DNA from: Pseudomonas japonica
GTDB taxonomy: Bacteria > Pseudomonadota > Gammaproteobacteria > Pseudomonadales > Pseudomonadaceae
Assembly: GCF_013522925.1 (NCBI RefSeq)
Contig: NZ_JAAMQU010000008.1
Coordinates: 124,001 to 188,000 of the forward strand
DNA length: 64,000 bases
Direction: 5' to 3'
This document shows positions 56,271 through 64,000 of the stretch, in pieces (positions within the stretch are counted from its first letter, which is position 1; each line of letters begins with the position of its first letter). The translations under genes were made by a program, and so were the position numbers. A model generated the notes under the pieces. The model was not told the DNA's origin. It ran no database searches and saw only the letters and a program-made list of their open reading frames with translations.

Positions 56271-58001
56271 TCATGCAGCTTCAGGCACTACCAAGGGGGC
56301 CGTTTCGGCTTTCTTGAGCAGCGCGTACACCACTGCGGTCAGCAGGCTGCCCGCCACGATTGCCAGCAGGTACAGCAGGGCGTGGTTGATAGCGTTGGGA
56401 ATCAACAACACGAACAAACCGCCATGCGGCGCTACCAACTTGCAACCGAAATACATCGACAGCGCGCCGGTAAGCGCCCCGCCCAGCATCGAAGCCGGGA
56501 TAACCCGCAGCGGGTCCTTGGCGGCAAACGGGATGGCGCCTTCGGAAATGAAGCACAGCCCCAGAATAACCGCCGCTTTGCCCGCCTCCCGTTCAGCCTG
56601 GGCGAACTTGCTGCGCGCCAGCAGGCTGGCAAGGCCCAGGCCAATCGGTGGCACCATCCCGGCGGCCATGGTCGCTGCCATCGGGCCGGTGGTCTGCCCG
56701 GCCAGCAGCCCCACGGAGAATGCATACGCGGCCTTGTTGATCGGGCCGCCGAGGTCGACGCACATCATCCCGCCCAGCAGAATGCCCAGCAGCACCGCGT
56801 TGGTGGTGCCCATGCTGTTGAGGAAGTCTGTGAGGGCATGGAGCATACCGGCCACCGGCGCGCCCACCACGTAGATCATGACCAGGCCGGTAAACAGGCT
56901 CGCTAGCAAGGGGATGATCAAGATGGGCTTGAGCGATTCCAAACTGGCCGGCAAGCGCGCCGCCCGGGTGATCCCCTTGGCGCTGTACCCGGCAATAAAG
57001 CCCGCCAGGATGCCGCCGATGAAGCCAGCGCCGAGCGTGCTCGCCAACAGCCCACCGATCAGGCCTGGGGCAAGGCCGGGGCGGTCCGCAATGGACCATG
57101 CAATGTAGCCCGCCAGCAACGGCACCATGAGGGTGAACGCGGCATCGCCGATCTGTTTCAGGGCTGCCGGAAGCGTACCCGGCTGCTTGAAGGCCTCGAT
57201 CCCGAACACGAACGACAGCGCGATCAACAGGCCACCGGCCACCACCATCGGCAGCATGAACGACACGCCCGTGAGCAGGTGTTTGTACACGCCGCGTTTT
57301 TCCTGGCTGGCAGGCGCGGCGCCACCGGCCGCTGCGGTACCTTCCACCCGCGCTTCGGCCAGGGCCTTGTCCAGCATGGCCTTGGATTGCTTGAGAGCGA
57401 TACCGGTACCACAGCGGAAAATCCGTTTGCCGGCGAAGCGCTCCGTGGCCACCTCGATATCACAGGCCAACAGCACCACGTCCGCCGCCGCTATATCCTC
57501 GGCGCTGAGCGGGTTACGCGCGCCCACCGAGCCTTGGGTTTCAACCTTCAGCGAATAGCCCAGCTGCGTTGCCGCCTGTTGCAGCGCCTCGGCGGCCATG
57601 AACGTATGCGCTACACCGGTAGGGCACGCGGTGATCGCGACCAGCCGAGGCTGCTCGGTAGCACTGGCCGCAGGGGCTTCGGCGCCGGGCTCATAGGGCC
57701 TCGCCTCGGCCATTGCACGGTCGAGGAAGGCGTCCACATTGCCCAGCGCTTCGGCCGGCGTGCTTTGAAATACGCGTTTGCCGCGCAGTCGGGCGAGGTC
57801 CACCGGGCCGGTATTCACCACCAGCACCCAGTCCGCTTCCTCGATGTTGAGCGGCGAAAGGTGCCGTTCCGGATGCTGCGGATCGTAGATTTCCACGCAG
57901 GTGCTCCAGCCCCTGCGCTGGGCAGCGCCATCGAGCAGGCGGGCGCTGAGCACGCTGGAAATACGCCCGTTCGGGCAGGCGGTGATAATGGCGAGCTTCA
58001 T
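56271..58001 (-). CDS. fruA: Fructose PTS permease EIIB'BC
   Basis: A 576-residue fructose-specific EII. An N-terminal degenerate EIIB' domain (about 1-100) is followed by an active EIIB with its phosphocysteine C126 in ITACPTGVAHTFMAAEAL. From about residue 235 comes an eight-or-more-helix EIIC domain containing GVSFMLPMVVAGGLLIAL and GGPINKAAYAFS. It transports fructose and phosphorylates it at C1, with phosphate from FruB. It overlaps fruK by 4 bp; last gene of fruBKA. Confidence 0.96.
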   Translation of the reverse strand: MKLAIITACPNGRISSVLSARLLDGAAQRRGWSTCVEIYDPQHPERHLSPLNIEEADWVLVVNTGPVDLARLRGKRVFQSTPAEALGNVDAFLDRAMAEARPYEPGAEAPAASATEQPRLVAITACPTGVAHTFMAAEALQQAATQLGYSLKVETQGSVGARNPLSAEDIAAADVVLLACDIEVATERFAGKRIFRCGTGIALKQSKAMLDKALAEARVEGTAAAGGAAPASQEKRGVYKHLLTGVSFMLPMVVAGGLLIALSFVFGIEAFKQPGTLPAALKQIGDAAFTLMVPLLAGYIAWSIADRPGLAPGLIGGLLASTLGAGFIGGILAGFIAGYSAKGITRAARLPASLESLKPILIIPLLASLFTGLVMIYVVGAPVAGMLHALTDFLNSMGTTNAVLLGILLGGMMCVDLGGPINKAAYAFSVGLLAGQTTGPMAATMAAGMVPPIGLGLASLLARSKFAQAEREAGKAAVILGLCFISEGAIPFAAKDPLRVIPASMLGGALTGALSMYFGCKLVAPHGGLFVLLIPNAINHALLYLLAIVAGSLLTAVVYALLKKAETAPLVVPEAA

Positions 58002-58957
58002 GGCGACACCTCCTCGACAGTTGCCAGGGGGCGAACGCTCACCCCGCTTTCCAGCCCGGCCAACGCCGCACGGTCAGCAATGCCGAACCCGATCTGGGTC
58101 ACGGCCATGGCGGCAATGGCGGTAGCGGTGCGCAGCGTGTTCTCTGCGCTGGCCTCGGTCAGCAGGCCATGGACCATCCCCGCCAGCAGCGAATCCCCGG
58201 CCCCTACCGTGCTCGCTACCGCCACCGTGGGTGGCAAGGCATGCAGGGCAAGGCCGGGCCGGAACCAGCTCACGCCTTGGGCGCCCTGGGAAATCACCAC
58301 GTGCTCGATACCTCGGGCATGCAGCGCCTTGGCGGCAGTGCCCTGATGGGCGAGGTTTTCGACGCAGGCGCCAAGCGCTTCGGCCAGCTCGTCCGTGTTG
58401 GGTTTGACCAGCCAGGGCTGGCAGGCCAGGCCGGCCTTCAGCGCGGCGCCGCTGGTGTCCAGCGCTACCCGGATATTCAGCCCGCGCAAAGTGTCGAGCA
58501 GTTGCTGCAACCATTGCACGCTCACGCCGCGCGGCAGGCTGCCGGCCACGATCGCCAGATCATGCCCTTTGGCAATATCGGGCAACCGTGCCAGCAGGTG
58601 CGCCTGGGCGTCGGCGGATACCTCCGGGCCGGTGCCGTTCACATCGGTCACGCGCCCGTCACGCTCGGCCAGCTTGATGTTGCGACGGGTTTCGCCGGGC
58701 ACTCGAACGAAGGCATCGGTGAAACCGCGCTCGCGGAACAGCGTTTCGAAGCGTGCGCTGTTGTCATCGCCCAGAAAGCCGGTCACGGTGAGTTCATGGC
58801 CGAGGTCCGCCAGTACCTGTGCCACGTTCAGGCCTTTGCCGGCAGCGTGCACATGCAGTGCGTCGCCACGGTTCACCTCGCCGACTCGCAGGGTGGCCAA
58901 CTCCACCGTGAGGTCCAGGGCGGGGTTGAGGGTAATCGTCAGTATCCTTGCCATCAT
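57998..58957 (-). CDS. fruK: 1-phosphofructokinase
   Basis: A 319-residue PfkB-family kinase that turns fructose-1-phosphate into fructose-1,6-bisphosphate. It opens ARILTITLNPALDLTVEL, with the substrate motif HAAGKGLNVAQVLADLG near residue 38. The anion-hole/catalytic motif is VASTVGAGDSLLAGMVHG near residue 248 (catalytic D in GAGDS). The first ATG (58957) overlaps the fruB stop as ATGA; a second ATG one codon later is also possible. The frame extends upstream inside fruB, but that part is only a shadow of fruB. Confidence 0.94.
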   Translation of the reverse strand: MMARILTITLNPALDLTVELATLRVGEVNRGDALHVHAAGKGLNVAQVLADLGHELTVTGFLGDDNSARFETLFRERGFTDAFVRVPGETRRNIKLAERDGRVTDVNGTGPEVSADAQAHLLARLPDIAKGHDLAIVAGSLPRGVSVQWLQQLLDTLRGLNIRVALDTSGAALKAGLACQPWLVKPNTDELAEALGACVENLAHQGTAAKALHARGIEHVVISQGAQGVSWFRPGLALHALPPTVAVASTVGAGDSLLAGMVHGLLTEASAENTLRTATAIAAMAVTQIGFGIADRAALAGLESGVSVRPLATVEEVSP

Positions 58958-61818
58958 GCATTCTCCACCAGGGCACGTACGTCGCCCGCGCTCGCGGCTG
59001 TCAGTGCCTGCCGCGCCAGCGCTTGGGCCTTGGTCAGGGTCAGGGCCCGTACGCCCGCCTTCACTTCGGCGATGCTGCGCGCCGACACGCTTAACTCGTC
59101 CACGCCAAGCCCCACCAGCAGCGGTACCGCCACGGGGTCGGCGGCCAGCTCGCCGCACACGCCTACCCACTTGCCATGGGCATGGGCGGCGCGCACGGTA
59201 ATGTCGATCAGTTGCAACACGGCAGGGTGCAGCCCATCCGCCTGGGCAGACAGCGTAGGGTGGCCGCGGTCCATGGCCAGGGTGTATTGGGTAAGGTCAT
59301 TGGTACCAATGCTGAAGAAGTCCACTTCCGTGGCCAGCACGGGCGCCAATAGCGCGGCCGAAGGCACTTCGATCATGATGCCCACCTGCAAATCCTCGAC
59401 CGGATGTTCGAGGCGCAGGCGCTCCACCATGGCCCGCCCCTGGCGCCACTCTTCAGTGGTGGCCACCATCGGGAACATGATGCGCAGCGGGCGGCCTTGC
59501 CCGGCCTGCAGCAGGGCACGCAGTTGTGTTTCCATCACATCCGGGCGTTGCAACGTGAGGCGTATGCCGCGCACGCCCAGGAAGGGGTTTTCTTCCGGCG
59601 CGATAGGCCAGTAAGGCAACGGCTTGTCGCCGCCTACGTCCAGGGTGCGCACCACCAGCGGGCGCCCTTCCAGGCCTTCGAGCACGCGCAGGTATTCGGC
59701 GCGCTGAGTCGCTTCGTCCGGCGCTTGCGGGTGCGCCATGAAAATCAGCTCGGTGCGCAGCAGGCCAATACCTTCCGCCCCCTGCTCCACCGCCTTGGCC
59801 ACGGCTGACGCCTCGCCAATGTTGGCGAACACTTCCACGGCATGGCCGTCCTGCGTGACCGCCGGTTCATGCCGGCGCTCGGCCGCCGCCGCCAACCGGG
59901 CAGCACGTTCGTCACGCTCGGTACGGGCACGCACCAACACCGCTTCGGCCGGGGCCACGGTCGCCAGGCCGCGCTGGCCGTCAAGCAATAGCGTGGTGCC
60001 CGGGGCGATGCGCAGTACGGTTTCGCCCGCACCCACCACCGCGGGAATGCCCAGGGCGCGGGCAACAATGGCGCTATGGGCGGTCGCGCCGCCACGGGCG
60101 GTGAGGATGCCCGCCACTCGGGCAGGGTCCAGGCGGGCGACGTCGGATGGCCCTACTTCGTCCATCACCAACACATACGGCTCATCCGGGGCCCGGCGGG
60201 CTTCTACTCCGCACAACTGGGCGAGTACCCGCCGGCCGATGTCGCGCAGGTCGGCGGCGCGCTCGGCCAGCAACGCATCGTGCAGGGCCTCCTGGCGCTT
60301 GGCGGCCGTTTCGATCACGGTTACCCACGCGGCCTCGGCGCTGTCCCCCTGGCGCAAGCGCTGGGCAACCTCCTCAGTCAGGGCCGGGTCATCGAGCATT
60401 TCCAGGTGGGTAATAAAAATATCGCGGATCGACTGCGCCGTGCCGCGCTCAACCAGCTGTTGAATGTCTGTACGCACCGCGCCGACAGCGCCTTCCAGCC
60501 GCTGCTGTTCAGCGGCCGGGGAAGCGCCGCGGGGTGCATAATCAAAGTGTTGTGGCACGTCCACGTGGGCGGGACCGATGGCGATGCCGGGCGCCGCCGC
60601 TACGGCGCGGAGGATAGAGCCCGCCGCAGGGGCGGGAACATCGACGCGCACACTCGGGGCTGCTTCCAGCGCGTCGGGCGTGGCGACCGGCAAGGGTTCC
60701 ACCTCTTCACCCAGCCCTTGCTCGATGGCTGCCAACAACGCAGGCAAGGCATCGGCGGCAATGGAAGGTTCGGCCGCCAGTTCGAGTACCTGCCCGCGAC
60801 GCGCGCCCAGGCTCAGCAGGCGGCTAAGGCTTTTGGCCGACACAGCCGCTTCGCCACTGCCCACCAGGCGCACGTGTATTTCGCCTTCGAAGCCTTTGGC
60901 CAACTGTGCGAGTTCTTTTGCGGGGCGCGCGTGCAGGCCATGGGCATTGGCCAGGGTTACCTGCACGCTGGGCCAATCCGGTGGAACATCGCCGCCCAAC
61001 ACTTCGAGCACCGCGCGGCTGTTGGCGGCATGGAAAAGCTCTTCACCTCTACCGGCAATCAACAGGGCACACAGCCGCTCAAGCAGCGCCTCATGGGCCT
61101 CACCCAGGCTGGCGAGGCAGAACAACCCATTCACCGGTTGCCCTTCGTAGGCCAGCGGCCGCTCCGGGGTTACAAAGGCAAGGCCGGGGCGGCTCACACC
61201 TTGCTCACTGTGCAACCACCACAGGCCCTCGCCCAGCGGCAAAGGCGCCAGCTGCTGCAGCACGCCGGCAAAGCCTGAGCTCACGCAATCGGCCTGGCGA
61301 AGCAAGCGAGCGCCGCGCCATACCAGCTCTTCGAAATCCTCGACGGGCACGCTCAGCCCTACCATCTGGGCATCCAGGGCCAGGGCCTGGGGCGCGCCCT
61401 GCAGCAGTTTGAGCAGCGCTTCAGGCGTGCTCGCACGCCGCAGCGCCTCACCCAGGTCGGTTTCACCCAGCGCGCGGGTCAGCAACTGCAGCAGGCGCAG
61501 GTGTTCATCCGACTTGGCCGCGATACCGATCGCCAGGTACACCTGCTGGCCGTCGCCCCAATCCACCCCTTCGGGGAACTGCAACAGGCGCACGCCGGTG
61601 GTGAATACCTGATCACGCGTGGCGGGGGTGCCATGGGGAATGGCGATGCCTTGGCCCAGGTAGGTCGACCCTTGCGCCTCCCGGTCTTGCAGGCCTTGCA
61701 GGTAACCTTCAGCAACCAGCCCATCGGCGACCAGCCGCTCGGCCAGCAGGCGCAACGCGGCAGGTTTATCGGCGGCAGCCTGCCCCATGGAAATCTGCTC
61801 TGAGGTGAGCTCGAGCAT
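58954..61818 (-). CDS. fruB: Fructose PTS multiphosphoryl transfer protein (EIIA-HPr-EI)
   Basis: A 954-residue soluble fusion. EIIA(Fru) has its phospho-histidine H62 in IAIPHGTP, HPr (FPr) has H296 in NAHGLHARPA, and Enzyme I has H581 in TARGGATAHSAIVAR. The C-terminal PEP-binding barrel has MIEVPSAALLA and FSIGTNDLTQYTLAMDR. It carries phosphate from PEP to FruA. The ATG has AAGGAG 6 nt upstream. It is the first gene of the operon, behind a Cra operator. Confidence 0.97.
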   Translation of the reverse strand: MLELTSEQISMGQAAADKPAALRLLAERLVADGLVAEGYLQGLQDREAQGSTYLGQGIAIPHGTPATRDQVFTTGVRLLQFPEGVDWGDGQQVYLAIGIAAKSDEHLRLLQLLTRALGETDLGEALRRASTPEALLKLLQGAPQALALDAQMVGLSVPVEDFEELVWRGARLLRQADCVSSGFAGVLQQLAPLPLGEGLWWLHSEQGVSRPGLAFVTPERPLAYEGQPVNGLFCLASLGEAHEALLERLCALLIAGRGEELFHAANSRAVLEVLGGDVPPDWPSVQVTLANAHGLHARPAKELAQLAKGFEGEIHVRLVGSGEAAVSAKSLSRLLSLGARRGQVLELAAEPSIAADALPALLAAIEQGLGEEVEPLPVATPDALEAAPSVRVDVPAPAAGSILRAVAAAPGIAIGPAHVDVPQHFDYAPRGASPAAEQQRLEGAVGAVRTDIQQLVERGTAQSIRDIFITHLEMLDDPALTEEVAQRLRQGDSAEAAWVTVIETAAKRQEALHDALLAERAADLRDIGRRVLAQLCGVEARRAPDEPYVLVMDEVGPSDVARLDPARVAGILTARGGATAHSAIVARALGIPAVVGAGETVLRIAPGTTLLLDGQRGLATVAPAEAVLVRARTERDERAARLAAAAERRHEPAVTQDGHAVEVFANIGEASAVAKAVEQGAEGIGLLRTELIFMAHPQAPDEATQRAEYLRVLEGLEGRPLVVRTLDVGGDKPLPYWPIAPEENPFLGVRGIRLTLQRPDVMETQLRALLQAGQGRPLRIMFPMVATTEEWRQGRAMVERLRLEHPVEDLQVGIMIEVPSAALLAPVLATEVDFFSIGTNDLTQYTLAMDRGHPTLSAQADGLHPAVLQLIDITVRAAHAHGKWVGVCGELAADPVAVPLLVGLGVDELSVSARSIAEVKAGVRALTLTKAQALARQALTAASAGDVRALVENA

Positions 61819-61981
61819 GCCTGACTCCTTTCATGCGCCGCTGGACGGGCGCTCAGGTATTGTTGTGAGTGTTTCAGTTCGCGAGGCTATTCTCATTGGT
61901 GAGCAATGCCCCGCCCTACCGCTGCGGCGTGCCGCTAAAGTTGAGACCCGCAGGACAGCATTTCATCGCGGACGCTCAAGC

Positions 61982-61993
61982 TGAAACGTTTAA
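61982..61993. promoter_or_regulatory. Cra (FruR) operator at the fruB promoter
   Basis: TGAAACGTTTAA on the plus strand is TTAAACGTTTCA on the minus strand. This is the Cra operator described for the Pseudomonas putida fruB promoter. It is 164 bp upstream of fruB and 169 bp from fruR, in the 343-bp region between the divergent genes. The remainder of that region (61819-62161) shows no gene or other clear element. Confidence 0.85.
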
Positions 61994-62161
61994 TCTATCA
62001 AGCAGCGAACGTTACTCGAATTCGCGCAGCAATGGAAAGCCCGCCGTCGGGCAGTATCGAATACGTGGCCCTGCCGCTCTGGCCCAGGATCAGCGACAAT
62101 GCGGTCTGGCTCTGGCTTTTGAGCACAGGGGTGCCGGGGCCGTCATACAAGGAACCTTTGC

Positions 62162-63154
62162 TTGAAACTCAGCGATATTGCTCGGCTGGCCGGGGTCTCG
62201 GTGACCACCGCAAGCTACGTCATAAACGGCAAGGCTGTGCAGCAGCGCATCAGCCAGACAACCGTTGCCCGGGTACGCGCCGTCGTGGATGAGCACGGCT
62301 TCACACCCAACCCGCAAGCCGCCGGCCTGCGTAGCCAACGCACGCGCACGCTGGGCTTCATCCTGCCAGACCTCGAGAACCCCAGCTATGCACGCATTGC
62401 CAAGATTCTGGAGCAACAGGCGCGTGCCCGTGGCTATCAGTTGCTGATTGCCAGCTCTGACGATGACCCGGACAGCGAGCGCCAGCTGCAGAAGCTGTTC
62501 CGCGCGCGCCGTTGCGACGCCTTGTTCGTGGCCAGTTGCCTGCCGGCCAACGATGGCTGCTACCGGGAAATTCAAAGCCGCGGCACCCCGGTGATTGCCA
62601 TCGACCGGCAGATGGACCCCGCCCAGTTCTGCTCGGTGATCAGTGATGATCGCGAAGCTTCGCGCCTGCTCACCGCCAGCCTGCTCAAGCCTGCGCCCAG
62701 GCATATCGCGTTGATTGGCGCGCGGCCGGAGCTGAGCATCAGCGAGGAGCGCGCGGGTGGGTTCAGGGAGGCGCTGGCCGACTTTTCGGGCAAGGTGCTG
62801 GTGCGTGAGGGCGAAGCCTTCAGCCGGGAATGCGGGCAGCGCCTGATGAACGAACTGATCGCTGAGCTCGGCGGCCTGCCGGACGCCTTGGTGACCACCT
62901 CGTATGTGTTGCTTCAGGGGGTGTTCGATGTTCTGAAAGAGCGAGCCCCCGCCGAGCGCGCGTTGCGCCTGGGCACCTTCGGTGACACTCAGTTGCTGGA
63001 TTTTCTGCCGCTGCCGATCAATGCCATGGCCCAACAGCACGAACTGATCGCCACCCGTGCATTGGACGTCGCGCTTACGGCACTGGAAGAAAAGCAGTAT
63101 CGGCCCGGCTTGCACGCCATTCCTCGTACCTTCAAAAAACGCATCGACGAGTAG
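62162..63154 (+). CDS. fruR: Catabolite repressor/activator Cra (FruR), LacI family
   Basis: A 330-residue LacI-family regulator. The helix-turn-helix and hinge are MKLSDIARLAGVSVTTASYV and LRSQRTRTLGFILPDLENPSYARIAKIL; the ligand domain has VISDDREASRLLTASLL and LRLGTFGDTQLLDFLPLPINA. In Pseudomonas it represses fruBKA and is relieved by fructose-1-phosphate. The start is TTG at 62162 with AAGGA 8 nt upstream, the usual first residue for the family. The tatD gene begins 3 bp after the stop, so the two are probably co-transcribed. Confidence 0.95.
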   Translation: MKLSDIARLAGVSVTTASYVINGKAVQQRISQTTVARVRAVVDEHGFTPNPQAAGLRSQRTRTLGFILPDLENPSYARIAKILEQQARARGYQLLIASSDDDPDSERQLQKLFRARRCDALFVASCLPANDGCYREIQSRGTPVIAIDRQMDPAQFCSVISDDREASRLLTASLLKPAPRHIALIGARPELSISEERAGGFREALADFSGKVLVREGEAFSRECGQRLMNELIAELGGLPDALVTTSYVLLQGVFDVLKERAPAERALRLGTFGDTQLLDFLPLPINAMAQQHELIATRALDVALTALEEKQYRPGLHAIPRTFKKRIDE

Positions 63155-63157
63155 CCT

Positions 63158-63940
63158 GTGAACCTGGTGGACACTCACACGCATCTGGATTTTCCGGATT
63201 TCGACGCCGACCGTGGCGCGCTGCTGGATGCCGCGCAAGCGGCGGGCGTGCAGCGGGTGGTGGTGCTAGGGGTTCATCGCGCCAACTGGGACCGGGTATG
63301 GAACATGGCAACGCAAGACCCACGCTTGTATGCGGCGCTGGGGCTGCACCCGGTATTTCTCGATGAACATACCCAAGCGCATGTGGATGAATTGCGAGCA
63401 TGGCTTGAGCGGCTCGCCGGGCACCCGCGGCTATGTGCGTTGGGGGAGTTCGGGCTGGATTATTACCTCAAACACCTGGACCGCGAACGCCAGCAATGGC
63501 TGTTCGAGGCGCAACTGCAGATGGCGGTGGATTTCAACCTGCCAGTGCTGCTTCACGTTCGGCACTGCCACGCGGCGGTGATCGCCACGCTCAAGCGCTA
63601 CAAGCTGCCCCGGCGCGGTGTGATACATGCGTTCGCTGGCAGTTGGGAAGAGGCCAGGGAGTACCTCAAGCTGGGATTCAAGCTGGGGCTTGGCGGCGCG
63701 CCTACCTGGCCCCAGGCGTTGCGCCTGCGCAAGGTAGTGCCCCGGTTACCGCTGGACAGCATCGTGCTGGAAACCGACGCCCCCGACATGGCGCCAAGCA
63801 TGCACGCCGGTGTGCGGAACAGCCCGGTGCATTTGCCGGACATCTGTCGGGCGCTCGCCGAATTGCTCGGGATCAGCCCTGAACAATTGGCCGACGCCAG
63901 CAGCCGCAACGCTTATGAAGTGTTGGGCTGGGCGCGGTAG
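63158..63940 (+). CDS. TatD-family metal-dependent DNase/hydrolase
   Basis: A 260-residue TIM-barrel hydrolase. The metal ligands are visible: DTHTHLD (H7, H9), E in ALGEFGLDYY near residue 97, H in LPVLLHVRH near 132, H in GVIHAFAGSW near 156 and D in VLETDAPDM near 208. Relatives are YjjV/TatD, 3'-5' nucleases or D-aminoacyl-tRNA-type hydrolases; YjjV-like is most likely by length. The start is GTG at 63158. Unrelated to protein export despite the name. Confidence 0.88.
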   Translation: MNLVDTHTHLDFPDFDADRGALLDAAQAAGVQRVVVLGVHRANWDRVWNMATQDPRLYAALGLHPVFLDEHTQAHVDELRAWLERLAGHPRLCALGEFGLDYYLKHLDRERQQWLFEAQLQMAVDFNLPVLLHVRHCHAAVIATLKRYKLPRRGVIHAFAGSWEEAREYLKLGFKLGLGGAPTWPQALRLRKVVPRLPLDSIVLETDAPDMAPSMHAGVRNSPVHLPDICRALAELLGISPEQLADASSRNAYEVLGWAR

Positions 63941-63944
63941 GGTT

Positions 63945-64000
63945 CTACCCCCGATACAACAACGTCCACAGCGCAAACAGCGCGTACCACAACACCGCCG
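63945..64000 (-). CDS. 3' end of an unidentified membrane protein gene
   Basis: The minus strand from the window edge reads AVLWYALFALWTLLYRG followed by TAG at 63947-63945. This is a hydrophobic C-terminal helix with a basic end. It converges on the tatD-like gene. Too little is present to name it, and a chance frame cannot be excluded. Confidence 0.35.
   Translation of the reverse strand, partial: AVLWYALFALWTLLYRG

Noticed and set aside
59171..61818. Possible separate genes for PTS EIIA, HPr and EI
   Set aside because: A single uninterrupted frame covers all three domains in the order of the known FruB fusion.

Overview
The window is a GC-rich gammaproteobacterial chromosome segment, almost certainly from a Pseudomonas of the fluorescens/putida kind. 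The evidence is the gene order yjgA-tldD-nitrilase-yhdP-rng-maf-mreDCB-gatCAB, followed by roxSR, the dpp/opdP dipeptide locus, piuC-piuA-PepSY reductase next to speC, and a fru PTS operon with a Cra operator. All of these are familiar Pseudomonas neighbourhoods. No rRNA gene, complete tRNA, CRISPR array, insertion sequence or prophage was recognised.

Layout. 1-11400: a minus-strand housekeeping block (tldD, Nit1-like amidase, yhdP, rng, maf, mreD, mreC, mreB), with the end of yjgA/darP converging at the left edge. 11541-16270: the gatCAB amidotransferase operon, a small RlpA-like lipoprotein and a CaCA-type antiporter. 16448-20145: an orphan protein resembling a BECR-fold nuclease, an AEC permease, kdgD and a FadR-type GntR regulator. 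20210-24692: a YddA/SbmA-like ABC exporter, the RoxSR redox two-component system and a SIMPL protein. 24958-33927: a dipeptide import locus (binding protein, OprD-family porin, second binding protein, DppBCDF) punctuated by strong RNA hairpins. 34175-40444: MBL hydrolase, a 24-residue membrane peptide beside a larger membrane protein, SDR, a transporter remnant, EthD protein, prfC, and a HigBA-like toxin-antitoxin pair with an operator. 40870-44317: a four-gene osmoprotectant ABC operon. 44364-52905: a hypothetical protein with a 22-bp tandem repeat upstream, speC behind a structured leader, Sel1 protein, then the iron cluster piuC/piuA/PepSY-flavoreductase around a Fur-box candidate. 53056-64000: an AT-richer Fic gene with a perfect 20-bp palindrome, a Tat-exported PhoD, the fruBKA operon, divergent fruR/cra, tatD and the end of a further gene.

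How the genes work together. mreBCD, rlpA and yhdP serve the envelope. gatCAB corrects misacylated tRNAs. opdP and dppABCDF form an outer-membrane-to-cytoplasm dipeptide route. The opu-type operon imports compatible solutes. piuA takes up catecholate siderophore iron, with the PepSY reductase and PiuC alongside. FruB-FruA-FruK import and phosphorylate fructose under Cra.

Nothing here is clearly a new multi-gene system. The observations most worth checking are: mreC and the antiporter apparently starting at ATT and ATC behind ideal Shine-Dalgarno sequences; the antiporter having glutamine at both alpha-repeat positions where CaCA exchangers carry catalytic glutamate; the orphan BECR-like protein; the structured speC leader; the exact 22-bp AT-rich tandem repeat; and the palindrome at the fic gene.
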